DNA of 17,309 nt from JBBPYC01 sp038200275 (GCA_038200275.1 JBBPYC010000039.1:1-17309); one strand, 5' to 3'. Positions 7,064 through 14,967 are shown, counted from the stretch's first letter. Notes: generated by a model from the letters alone, not told the origin. Numbers and translations are program-made.

Positions 7064-8253
7064 TTATGCGGCGTTGTGCACCGAGTTCAACGCGGCGTAA
7101 GCGGCAGCCTTCCATTCGAACCAAAACGGATTCCAGAAACCAAAGTGGCGCTGCGTCATGAGCACCAGCACTTCTTCGGTAGTCGGCGAGATCGCCCAGT
7201 GCGTGCCGGCCAGCCCGCCCCACTGCACTTCGCCCACCGGCGTGTTGTGCTGCAAGGTGGACGCCTGCCGCGTAACTGCACCGGCCAGGCCAAACCCGAG
7301 CGCGGGCATCGGCCCGCTCTGCGGAAACTGCACGCACAGATGCGCGGGCAACTGGTCGCGAAACATCTCCTCCAACGTGGCGTCGGTGAGTGGCCCGCCG
7401 CGGCCGGGGAGCAATCGAGACAGAAGGGCCAGCATGTCCGGCTGCGTGGTGAACAGGCCGCTGGCGCCTGCCTCGCGCGCCACCGGGGTCAGGAATGCGC
7501 CGGGCCAGGGCAGGTCGTCCAGACGCCGGAGTCCTGGCTCATTGGGGTCGGCGACATTGCCGCCATACAGGGTCGCCATCCGCGGCACCTGCTCAGCCCG
7601 CAGGACGTATCCCGTGTCGACCAAGCCCAGCGGTCTGAAGAGCCGCTCCTGGAGTGCGTCGATGTAGCGCTGGCCGGTGATGATCTCCACCAGCCGCGCC
7701 AGCACGTCAGGTCCCATCGAATACTCCCAGCCTTCCCCTGGCTGGAAAACAACGGCAGAGCGGACAGCCGCTCGGCGATCATCGTGGTGCTGCAATCCGG
7801 CCGGCGCACGCCGCTGGCGCCGTACGCCTCAAAGATCATCGTTCCCGGATCGAAGACGCCGTGGCTGAGGCCCGCCGTATGCGTCAGCAGGTGGCGCACG
7901 GTGATGTCCTGGGCCAGTGCCTCGGTATCGTCGAGCGACGAAGCACCGGGCCGCAGCACGCGCGTCGCTCCAAAGGCAGGGATCCATTGCTTGATCGGCT
8001 CGTCGAGCGTGATGCGGCCTTCGTCCACGAGCATCAGCGTCATCACGGCGGTGATCAGCTTGGTGTTCGATTGCGCCCGGTGGATATGGTCAGGCCCTAT
8101 CGGCTCGCCCCGTTCGATGTCGGCTTCACCGATGCAGAACGCGTCGACCACAGCGCCGCCCCGGAATATCAGTGCTGAGACACCGGCCAAGCGGCGCTCT
8201 TGCTGATGGCGGCGCAGCACCGCGTGCGCAGCGGAGAAGTCAGGTTGCTGCAT
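7064..8253 (-). pseudogene. Class C beta-lactamase/EstB-like serine hydrolase, frameshifted
   Basis: A serine hydrolase of the beta-lactamase/penicillin-binding-protein fold, closest in look to EstB-type esterases. ATG 8253 (MQQPDFSAAH) has a GAGGAG ribosome site at 8266-8261. The active-site Ser-x-x-Lys is SNTK (Ser62, Lys65). The middle and end show RHLLTHTAGLSHG, GWEYSMGPDVLARLVE and GGLAGTHWAISP. The frame breaks near the AAAA run at 7746-7749: the first part reads ERLSALPL, and the continuation VFQPGEGWEY lies in another frame, as expected after loss of one base. Restored, the protein would be about 396 aa, a normal family length. It could be a real pseudogene or a homopolymer sequencing error. 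No signal peptide is obvious, so a cytoplasmic esterase is more likely than a periplasmic beta-lactamase. Confidence 0.82.
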
Positions 8254-8575
8254 CGAAATCCTCCTCAGGTCGATCTCGATTCTGCATACAGCCAGAATCG
8301 CTCCTTGGCCAGAACGGACATCGCTGGACGGCTGCTTGCGGCTGCCAAGATCGGCCAACGGATGGCACCAATCGACGGCGGTTGCGGAAATTTGCCGCTG
8401 GCGCGCGAATTTACGCTAGCTGATACTGAGCGGCCATTCATCTGGGCAGCCACGCGAAGCGCGATCAGCAATCGCGCGAGATTAAGCGGGCGCGACGTCC
8501 GACGAAGCGTCAGGGCGAGTGCGCCGGCGGGCGGGACTGAGCATGGAACAGCGACGTCGCTGTTCCTGCGTCTCT
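8254..8575. other. Intergenic region between the serine hydrolase and the protease gene
   Basis: About 320 bp with no convincing gene; the short open frames here have arginine- and serine-rich compositions typical of chance frames. It contains the GAGGAG ribosome site of the hydrolase (8261-8266) and a 22-bp palindrome at 8545-8566. The hydrolase promoter should be here, but I cannot name clear -35 and -10 boxes. Confidence 0.5.
8545..8566. repeat. 22-bp perfect palindrome downstream of the protease gene
   Basis: GGAACAGCGAC is followed immediately by its exact reverse complement GTCGCTGTTCC. It lies 10 bp after the protease stop codon. As RNA it would form a strong stem with a small loop, but no T-run follows on the minus strand. 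It could be a processing or stability hairpin, a Rho-independent-like pause, or a protein-binding site. Confidence 0.6.
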
Positions 8576-10795
8576 TCACCAAGACGACAACGGCAGCGAG
8601 ATCACTGGCTCCAGCGCCTGCAGATCAATGTGAGACCGAAGAATCTGGTCGTACAGGTCCGCGTGCCGCGGCGCCCGCAAGGTCAACACCAATGCGTAGC
8701 GAATGCGATCGGCGCCGGAGGTTGGCGCGCCGGCATCACGCGCGTTGTAGTGGACGTCGAAGACCGACTGCTTCAGGCTTGATGCCAGGAACCGCTTCGA
8801 GGCGTGCAAGACCGTTTCCCACTTGTGCAGGTCGGCGCGTTGCTCTTCCTCAGTCCGCCACTGATTCGCTGGAAAAAAAGTCGCGCTGGTGGCGTTCTGG
8901 CTGTCCGGGTTGCGCTTGTCGATGTGCGGTCGGAACGTGATCCCCAAACCCGCCTTCGTGTACGCACTCGCGTCCTGGGGGTCCACCGCACTGGCATAGC
9001 AGAACGTTGCGGTCAACTCGACCTTGCCTTGCATGGCCGCGGTGGGCAGCGGCACAGGTGCCCGCAAGAACTTTCCCGGCCGCAGTTCACCTTGATAGAT
9101 GATCCGCGCCACGCCTTCACCGCAGGTGATGAGGGCGTCCAAGTCGGCAGGCACCCTCCCCCAGCCCACGTGCGCCGCATCTTCAAGCTCGTGGGTCTCG
9201 CAGCCATGGACCAGCAACGCCTTGATCGCAAGCGGTGAGACCTCGTTGCCCAAAATCGCGCGGATGCCAACGGCCGATCGCAGGGCGAGCGGTGCGGCGA
9301 AGCTTGTTCCCTGAGCGCCCGCCAAAGCCAGCTGAAGGCCAGGTGCGGCGATGTGAAACAGTTCGCGTGGCGAGCCCCCAAACGCGAGCAGATCCGGCTT
9401 GCGACGGCCGGGGCTGCGTCCGGGGCCGATCGCGCTGTACGCGGCCTTGGACCAGCCATCGCTTGAGCGATCGGCTGCCCCGACCGACAGCGCATTCACG
9501 CTGTCTGCGGGCACTTGAATCCGGTTCAATCCTTCAGTTGCATCGCCTTGTCCGTTGTTGCCCACGGCCACCGTCATCAAGGTCTCGCCGTCGCTCAAGA
9601 TGTTGTCAATGACGGCTGTCCAAGCATGGACGTCGCTGTCCTCGACGCACAGCTCTGGACCCAGACTGAGGTTGATGAACTGGTAGGACCGCGACAGCAG
9701 CACTGCCTCGACGTGGCCCAAGGTCCTGTATAGGTCGTAGGCGCTTTCTTCATCCGACAGCGTATCCAGCACGCGGTGGTGGTCGACGGGCGCATAGGCC
9801 CGCTCGGCCCTTCCACCAGGCTCGATCGCGCCGAAGAGTAGCGCCGAGGTCACGCCGAGTCCGTGGGCGGCGTAGTCCGCCACGGGCGCGGCATCCGGGT
9901 CTGACTCATGGTACCGGCGCAGGTGATCGCCAAGCACATTGTCTTCGGGCAACCCGCCATCGAGCACCGCAACCTTGGGTTCGCGCGACAGAGGCGGCGC
10001 ATCCGGCATCCGAAAACCTCGCGGCACAGCCACGGCCCGCATCATCGGCCTCGCAGAACGCAACTTGGGCATGTCTCTCACGACACGCATCAACGAAAAC
10101 TGTGCCAACCGGCGAAGGTTGGTGCGTTCTCCTTCGACCGGCAGAAAGAGCAGCCGACCAGCTTCAAACTCGAACGATGCGTTGACCTCGAAGTCGCACA
10201 TCGACGCGAACTTATCAAACTGCGCTCGAAGGCGACGCGTGCTCGCATCCAAGGGAACATGCAGTCCCACTTCAAACACCGTGGCGCCACGGCTCGCCGC
10301 AGGTCGAATGCGATCGCCGGCATCCATGGCGCTGAACGATTCAATCTGCGCGAACTGCATCGCCGGTTTGGACCCTTCTTCCAACTCACGCGCAAGCTCG
10401 GCAAAGCGAGCCAGCGCCGCGCGCTTGCCCGCAACCAGCAGCTGCGTGGTGTCCGCCTCCGCGGCAGCGCTCTTAGTAACCAGGCTGCGTGGCCGCACGC
10501 GCTGGGTCCGACTGCCCACCGTCTCCAGTTCCACGGCGCGCAGAAGCTCCCGTGGGAAGTAGCTCTTGGCCAAGTACGCTGGATGCAAGGTGAACTTGGC
10601 CACTGCCATGTCTTCGTAGCAGGCCGAAGCGGGCAGCGCTTCAAAGCTGCGACTTGCCGCCTCGATCTGCGGAATCAGCGCCGCCTGGTTCGATGCTAGG
10701 TCATAGGGATGGGCTTTTGTGCCAGGCTCACGGCGAGGCGCCTCAATCGGGTAAGTGAGCCGCTCGCCTTTGCCGATCAAGTACCTGGTCGCCAT
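8576..10795 (-). CDS. ietS: Subtilisin-like (S8) serine protease, IetS-like partner of an AAA+ ATPase
   Basis: A 739-residue protein with an S8 peptidase domain in the middle. The triad is visible: Asp279 (VAVLDGG), His311 (AAHGLGV) and Ser498 (GTSFAAP), with the oxyanion Asn413 (AVGNNG). About 270 residues precede the domain and about 220 follow it; both flanks are unlike known secreted subtilisins. There is no signal peptide or membrane segment, so the enzyme acts in the cytoplasm. The ATG at 10795 directly follows the ATPase TAA, with GAGGGGTGA upstream inside the ATPase gene, so translation is coupled. An AAA+ ATPase/S8 protease pair is the architecture of IetAS, described as an ATPase antitoxin and protease toxin on the Ti plasmid pTiC58 and later grouped with anti-phage systems. 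The protease is expected to be the toxic component. The substrate is unknown. Confidence 0.85.
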   Translation of the reverse strand: MATRYLIGKGERLTYPIEAPRREPGTKAHPYDLASNQAALIPQIEAASRSFEALPASACYEDMAVAKFTLHPAYLAKSYFPRELLRAVELETVGSRTQRVRPRSLVTKSAAAEADTTQLLVAGKRAALARFAELARELEEGSKPAMQFAQIESFSAMDAGDRIRPAASRGATVFEVGLHVPLDASTRRLRAQFDKFASMCDFEVNASFEFEAGRLLFLPVEGERTNLRRLAQFSLMRVVRDMPKLRSARPMMRAVAVPRGFRMPDAPPLSREPKVAVLDGGLPEDNVLGDHLRRYHESDPDAAPVADYAAHGLGVTSALLFGAIEPGGRAERAYAPVDHHRVLDTLSDEESAYDLYRTLGHVEAVLLSRSYQFINLSLGPELCVEDSDVHAWTAVIDNILSDGETLMTVAVGNNGQGDATEGLNRIQVPADSVNALSVGAADRSSDGWSKAAYSAIGPGRSPGRRKPDLLAFGGSPRELFHIAAPGLQLALAGAQGTSFAAPLALRSAVGIRAILGNEVSPLAIKALLVHGCETHELEDAAHVGWGRVPADLDALITCGEGVARIIYQGELRPGKFLRAPVPLPTAAMQGKVELTATFCYASAVDPQDASAYTKAGLGITFRPHIDKRNPDSQNATSATFFPANQWRTEEEQRADLHKWETVLHASKRFLASSLKQSVFDVHYNARDAGAPTSGADRIRYALVLTLRAPRHADLYDQILRSHIDLQALEPVISLPLSSW

Positions 10796-11950
10796 TTACT
10801 TCACCCCTCTGCCGCGCCGCGGCGATGGACCGGCGTGCTTTCGGATCGTGTCCCGCGCGACGCCGGTCAGTCTGTTGATTTCTTGGTGGGTGTGCTTACC
10901 CGCTCGGGCCATTTCCACAGCTAAGGTCAAACGCTCTGCCTTCGACTTCACGCCAAGCTCTGCCCCCACCATCGCGCTCACCAGCTCCTCGTCGGTCGCG
11001 CGCCGCAGCGCATGACCCCGGCGCAAGGTCGTCACCGCGCGCTCCACGTCCGACAGTGAGCGGCCATGCAGACTGGTGGCAATCGTGTCGATCCACTGCC
11101 CGAGCGCTTCGATGTCCGGGCCTAGGAAGCGGCCCACTGCCTGCACCGTCAGTTCGGCGTCGGGTGCGCTGAAGCGCAGCTCCGCGTCGAACCGACGCCA
11201 GAGCGCCGGATCGATCAACTCCGGGTGGTTGGTGGCTGCCAACAGCAGGCCGGTGTCCGGCCAGTGGTCGACCTCCTGCAAGATCACGGTGACAAGCCGC
11301 TTCAACTCACCAATGTCCGATTCATCGCTTCGCCGCTTGGCAATCGAGTCGATCTCATCAAGAAGCAAGATTGCGGAGTGCCGCTTGGCATAGTCCAGCG
11401 CGGCGCGCAAGTTCGCCCCAGTCTTGCCGAGCATGCTGCTCATTACCGTGGTGAGGTCGAGGACCCACAGCGGCTTGCCGAGACGGCTGGCGATCCAGCG
11501 AGCCGACATCGTTTTCCCGAGGCCCGGGGGGCCCACAAGGATCGCCGATCGCGTAGGCGCCAAGCCCCGCGCCAGCAGAGTCTCCCTCGCCTGCCGCTCT
11601 TGAATGATGGACTCGACCTGTCGCAGTAGGCCCGACGGAAGAAGCGGGACGCTCATCCCGCCGCGGTCGTCGAATTCTTTGAGCAACTCCAAGCGAGAGT
11701 CAAGATCCAGCGGGACGCCAGCGCTTGGTGCGGGCTCAGGCAGCGACTCGCGCCGAAGCGCGCCTGACCCCGAGCGCGTCTGGATGGATTTGAGACTTAG
11801 GTTCAGCTGCTCGGCCAGCGCTGGATGCCGCTGGCGATACTTGCGCACCAAGCGTCCAAGCAGCAGGCGCACATCCTCCTCTGACTGCTGGACCGCCAGC
11901 TTCGCCAGAGTGGCAAAATCACTCTCGAATTCCTTTAAATCGTCAGTCAC
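10796..11950 (-). CDS. ietA: AAA+ ATPase with C-terminal helix-turn-helix, IetA-like
   Basis: A 384-residue AAA+ ATPase. Walker A is GPPGLGKT at residues 140-147 and Walker B LLLLDEID with Asp198-Glu199. Sensor 1 follows (LLAATN), then an arginine-finger-like ALWRRFD. The N-terminal 60 residues are helical (DLKEFESDFATLAKLA) and may bind the partner. The last 35 residues contain THQEINRLTGVARDTIRKHAG, a good helix-turn-helix pattern at about 354-374, followed by a basic tail. In IetAS the ATPase restrains or controls the S8 protease encoded next. GTG 11950 is preferred because GGTGAG lies 3 nt upstream; ATG 11992 is an alternative with no visible ribosome site. The stop TAA touches the protease ATG. 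Family is firm; the IetA name is by architecture only. Confidence 0.83.
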   Translation of the reverse strand: MTDDLKEFESDFATLAKLAVQQSEEDVRLLLGRLVRKYRQRHPALAEQLNLSLKSIQTRSGSGALRRESLPEPAPSAGVPLDLDSRLELLKEFDDRGGMSVPLLPSGLLRQVESIIQERQARETLLARGLAPTRSAILVGPPGLGKTMSARWIASRLGKPLWVLDLTTVMSSMLGKTGANLRAALDYAKRHSAILLLDEIDSIAKRRSDESDIGELKRLVTVILQEVDHWPDTGLLLAATNHPELIDPALWRRFDAELRFSAPDAELTVQAVGRFLGPDIEALGQWIDTIATSLHGRSLSDVERAVTTLRRGHALRRATDEELVSAMVGAELGVKSKAERLTLAVEMARAGKHTHQEINRLTGVARDTIRKHAGPSPRRGRGVK

Positions 11951-12427
11951 AGGCTCACCGAAAAAAATTGACGCTGGCAAAGGCCAGCCCATGGATATGA
12001 CGAAGTTTATGACGAAATTTTTAGTCTCGTCAGAATTGTTTTGACTGGTGCGCTTCAGAGTGCGCGCGTTGCTCCGTCCGGCTCCCCCGAAAGCAGATGG
12101 CCCAGGCCCCCGCTCTTTGATGCACTCCAGATGCCGCCCGAACTCGCCTGCGAGTTCTTTGCGCTCTTTTCGAGATTCGAGTTCGCGATGAAGACGCAGG
12201 ACCGGTTCGGGCGAGCGGATCAACGGGGTCTTGGCCGAATACGAAGAGTCGATGACTGCTCGCGCCAGCAGCGGTCGCTGAGCTGGCGAGCGCGACCGCT
12301 GCAATCAGTCTGTTATTGACGTTCGGATTCCGATGCCGGGGGGAGGGGCGGCTCATAGCTGGAAGCACCTGTCAAGTGACCTCTAACTGAACAGAACGGT
12401 GGGCATTTTGGACTGGGGCGTGACGAA
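11951..12427. other. Upstream region of the ietAS-like operon with direct repeats
   Basis: About 480 bp without a supported gene. At 11996-12004 and 12008-12016 the 9-mer TATGACGAA repeats with a 12-bp period, and TCGTCA occurs in the opposite sense at 12027-12032. The stretch 11950-12040 is markedly AT-richer than its surroundings, as expected of a promoter. The ATPase frame stays open upstream to 12304 but has no ATG and the composition of a chance frame. From 12305 to 12427 I see nothing assignable. Confidence 0.5.
11996..12016. promoter_or_regulatory. Direct repeats, putative operator of the ietAS-like operon
   Basis: Two exact copies of TATGACGAA, start to start 12 bp, lie 46-66 bp before the preferred ATPase start. 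One helical turn (10.5 bp) is near this spacing, so both copies face a similar side of the DNA. The ATPase ends in a helix-turn-helix that could bind them. The repeat is seen; the operator role is inference. Confidence 0.4.
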
Positions 12428-12610
12428 TTAGCGGGCCAGCCCCAGGATCGTGCATTCCGCACCGCTGATCGCTCCGCGCGCTTTGACATTGGTGCCGATC
12501 TCGATCACATCGTCGACCACTCTGTGGGCATCTGGGATCTCGCCCTTCGCGTTCTTGAGCACAAACTGAATCGGGCCACCGCCAAGTACCTGTTGCTGAC
12601 TCTTTGGCTT
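12428..12610 (-). pseudogene. Unknown C-terminal protein fragment
   Basis: A frame ending at TAA 12430-12428 reads like real protein over about 60 residues (QQQVLGGGPIQFVLKNAKG, then DDVIEIGTNVKARGAISGAE). I do not recognise the family. No ATG, GTG or TTG precedes the protein-like part in a plausible place. Further upstream the frame becomes arginine- and serine-rich and overlaps the SNase gene. It is therefore probably the 3' remnant of a gene truncated near 12610-12680, but a non-standard start cannot be excluded. Confidence 0.35.
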
Positions 12611-12681
12611 ACTGCGACCAGCTCGCCTACGTGGCCGCAGCCGGCATGAAGATGAGCACCAGCGCCCGCAGGCGCACCCAG

Positions 12682-13227
12682 CTACTGCGGGCTCGCGCAG
12701 CCATATCGCTTGTGTCCGTCTGCCGTGATGGTGTAGCGGCCACCACGAGGCCCCACATGGCACGTGGGGCTGCCAGCAACCACTGGCGAACGACCGGCCT
12801 TGGCCGCATGTCGCCACTCCCACGGTGCTACGGGTTGCGCGTCCTGCCAGAGACCGCGGCGCTGGCGCTTGGCGTCCTGCTCGATCGAAAACAGGCTGTC
12901 GTAGCCCTTCGCGTCCTGAAGATAAACCCAAGCCATGCCGCTGCGCACCTGCTCGGCGCCGGCATCGCGGCTACGGCACATCACATCGGCCACGGTGTGG
13001 CCGTAGCGGTCTGTGCTGATCGGTCGAATGGTGGCTTGCTGCTGCAAGCAGAGATCACTCAGGGCTTGCTTGGAGCGCTAGCCAAACGGTTGCGCTTTCT
13101 CGGGCGCGTCGATCGCGCTCAGTCGGATCGAGCGCTGCTCGTACCAGCCTGGCTCGCCACAGCGTACTTTGATCGTGTCGCCATCCGCGACACCGACAAC
13201 CAGACAAATCAAAGTGGCAGCAAGCAT
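12682..13227 (-). pseudogene. Thermonuclease-like (SNase domain) protein with amber codon
   Basis: A Ca2+-dependent nuclease family of staphylococcal type. From ATG 13227 a short hydrophobic leader (MLAATLICLVVGVADGDT) runs into the SNase core: VADGDTIKVRC, IRLSAIDAPE and DRYGHTVADV. A GLWQDAQPVAPWEWR stretch and a CHVGPRGGRYTIT tail, common in this family, follow. Codon 50 (13080-13078) is TAG in PFG-stop-RSKQALSDLC, where relatives have Gln (FGQRSKQA). The same frame then continues to its own TAG at 12684-12682. The third catalytic Arg (YGR, Arg87 of staphylococcal nuclease) is His77 here. The gene is thus probably inactive even with readthrough. It lies 75 bp downstream of the CoiA-like gene in the same direction. 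Confidence 0.8.
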
Positions 13228-13302
13228 GCGCCCAAGTTTATGCAGGCGCCGGTCTGCAGACTGCGCACAAAGCCGCAGCCCATCCCGCCATTGGCATGCG
13301 CT

Positions 13303-14424
13303 TCAGCCAGCGGCCTTGCCTGCAGACAAGCCTTGCACCGCTGCGACCAGCTCGCCCCAATTGCTGCTGTTCCTGGTGGCCTGGGAATTTCTCGACAGAT
13401 AGATCATGGCTTCGGTCGAGTCATGCAGCACGAGCCCACCCAATTCCAGATCGGGTGCGCCGACCCGAGGCGGCAGTGCCTCGTCCCAGCCGTCCTCTGC
13501 TGGTGGCCACGGCATCAGGACCGAGCGGCCGTCCGTGTGCCCGAGCATCGCCCAGCGGCTGCCGTCCTTGAGTTGGTAGAAGATGATGGAGCTGGACGGC
13601 TTGCGCCAGGCGGCCCACGGCGACTCATCGATTGGGGATGCCGGTGCAGCCACCGGCGCGGCCTGTTGCGGTCGCGGCGTAGCACGCGCCTGCGCCTGGT
13701 GCTGCTGTCGAAGCGCTTCCATGCGCTGCGCACCGGCCTCGCGCTGCGCGCGCATCTGGTCTTCTGCTGCCTGTTGCTGCGCACGCACGGTCGCTTTCAT
13801 GGCCTGCAGCGTCTTTGCTTTGATGTCGTCTGCATCGGGCAGTGCCAGCCAGATCCACTGCCCAGCCGCATCGATATACCGCTTGGCTTGTGCCAGGTCT
13901 CGGAGCTGCGTCGCTTCCAGCGGCAGCGGCACATCGAGCTGCAGCGCGCCGTCGCGGCGCTCTACCGTTTGCGGATCGCCTTCGCCGTCGATTGTGACGA
14001 ACACGAAGACCCGCGTGCCGGTGGCCAGCGTCAGCAGCGCTACAGGCCCGTCCTGGGTGATCAGCGTCGGCCACTCGACCGACGTTGCCGTGCCGGGTTC
14101 CCACTCGACGCGCTGATGGTGCGTTGGGTAAGGCAGCGGCAGTCGCACCTCGGCCCGATAAGTCGGCAGCGGACGTGCCAGTCGCTCACGGAGCTGATCG
14201 ATCACGAGCGTGCGCAGCAGGTTGACCGCACCAGCGTAGCAATCGGGTCGTTCCTGACTGGCTTCGTGCGCGAAGTGCCAGACCTTGACGTCGCCTTTCT
14301 TGGCGACCAAGGGCGAGCCGCAGGCAGCGCAACGGCAGCCGCATGCCGCGCCTTGGGGCACATCGCCCACCAACCGCACGGCGCCGTCCGCATCGATACC
14401 AGCAAAGATCGAGCGCTGTTGCAT
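13303..14424 (-). CDS. CoiA-like competence/nuclease-family protein
   Basis: A 373-residue protein from ATG 14424. The N-terminal 55 residues form the CoiA-like start: a cysteine cluster (Cys28, Cys30, Cys32, Cys35 in ACGCRCAACG) followed by KKGDVKVWHFAH, with His50 and His53. CoiA is a competence protein predicted to have a nuclease domain, but members of this family on islands and integrative elements have no proven function. Residues about 225-270 are Gln/Ala/Arg-rich and likely coiled (QAMKATVRAQQQAAEDQMRA). A Pro/Ala linker and a C-terminal region with WAAWRK and WAMLGHTDG follow; I do not recognise that part. No ribosome site is clear. It is divergent from umuD with 94 bp between the start codons, and the LexA box there could also affect it. 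Confidence 0.7.
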   Translation of the reverse strand: MQQRSIFAGIDADGAVRLVGDVPQGAACGCRCAACGSPLVAKKGDVKVWHFAHEASQERPDCYAGAVNLLRTLVIDQLRERLARPLPTYRAEVRLPLPYPTHHQRVEWEPGTATSVEWPTLITQDGPVALLTLATGTRVFVFVTIDGEGDPQTVERRDGALQLDVPLPLEATQLRDLAQAKRYIDAAGQWIWLALPDADDIKAKTLQAMKATVRAQQQAAEDQMRAQREAGAQRMEALRQQHQAQARATPRPQQAAPVAAPASPIDESPWAAWRKPSSSIIFYQLKDGSRWAMLGHTDGRSVLMPWPPAEDGWDEALPPRVGAPDLELGGLVLHDSTEAMIYLSRNSQATRNSSNWGELVAAVQGLSAGKAAG

Positions 14425-14503
14425 GGGCTAGATTGTGTGACGAACGCTTGATCGGCGGCGACGAATGCCGCGATCGAGCGACATGCGATTCCACAAGCAT
14501 CCC

Positions 14504-14509
14504 TATACT
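14504..14509 (+). promoter_or_regulatory. Probable -10 element of umuDC
   Basis: TATACT matches the TATAAT consensus in five of six positions. It lies 9 nt before the umuD ATG and overlaps the LexA box by one base. Transcription would begin at about 14516-14519, at or next to the start codon. No good -35 box is seen; GCGACA at 14478-14483 is a weak, too distant candidate. Confidence 0.5.
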
Positions 14510-14528
14510 ACTGTGGTTATGCACAGTA
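14509..14528. promoter_or_regulatory. LexA (SOS) box overlapping the umuD start
   Basis: TACTGT-N8-ACAGTA matches the enterobacterial-type LexA consensus exactly at both half-sites (CTG-N10-CAG). It precedes a umuDC operon, a classical SOS target. The umuD ATG (14519-14521) is inside the box. LexA binding should block transcription until DNA damage. Confidence 0.9.
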
Positions 14529-14947
14529 TCGCCCCCGAGCTTCTACGCCTTACTCACGTGTGGGTCTTTGACGTGCTCGGCCCGGTTCGAGCGGGCTTTC
14601 CGTCCCCCGCTGAAGACCTGGGCGCTCGGCGCATCGACGTACTGGAGCACCTGATCCGGCACCCCCAGGCGACCTATCAGATGGTCGTCAAAGGCGACTC
14701 GATGCGAGACGAGGGGATCAGCGACGGCGATGTGATCCTGGTGGACCGTGCGATCGATCCCAGGCACGGCCACATCGTGGTCGCCGTGATCGATGGCGAG
14801 TTCCTTTGCAAGCGGCTGTCCTATCGCGCAGGCTGCATGCGGCTAAAAGCTGGCAACCCGACGTACCCTGACATCGTGCCGCGCGAGGGCCAGATTGTGG
14901 AGATTTGGGGTGTCGTGCTGACAGCGTTCAAGCAGTTCCTCATCTAA
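14519..14947 (+). CDS. umuD: UmuD-like SOS mutagenesis protein (S24 peptidase family)
   Basis: A 142-residue protein, close to the 139 residues of E. coli UmuD. It is expected to cleave itself after RecA activation and then join UmuC in polymerase V. The cleavage site is Ala25-Gly26 (VRAGFPSPAED). The catalytic pair is Ser61 (KGDSM) and Lys98 (GEFLCKRLS). The typical DGDVILVDRAIDPRHGHIVVAVIDGEF core is complete. ATG 14519 fits the family length, although the frame stays open upstream to 14465. It has no ribosome site and lies within the LexA box, so a leaderless message is likely. UmuC follows 20 bp downstream on the same transcript. Confidence 0.93.
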   Translation: MHSIAPELLRLTHVWVFDVLGPVRAGFPSPAEDLGARRIDVLEHLIRHPQATYQMVVKGDSMRDEGISDGDVILVDRAIDPRHGHIVVAVIDGEFLCKRLSYRAGCMRLKAGNPTYPDIVPREGQIVEIWGVVLTAFKQFLI

Positions 14948-14967
14948 GCGAGCTTGGGCCGCTTGAG

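Noticed and set aside
8545..8566. Intrinsic terminator after the protease gene
   Set aside because: The palindrome has no T-tract on either side.
9908..10699. Plus-strand frame of 263 codons
   Set aside because: Antisense to the protease gene, without motifs.
12030..12368. Minus-strand frame with a hydrophobic stretch that could resemble a signal peptide
   Set aside because: Composition is Arg/Ser-rich, no ribosome site or homology is seen, and it covers the likely ietA promoter.
5335..13080. Genetic-code reassignment of TAG to Gln
   Set aside because: Only two cases, both in otherwise decaying genes, and the SNase frame appears to end at a TAG at its natural C-terminus; nonsense mutation is simpler.
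12604..14451. Plus-strand frame of 615 codons
   Set aside because: It runs antisense to the CoiA-like and SNase genes, is rich in Arg/Ala/Leu and lacks any motif; long antisense frames are common at this GC content.
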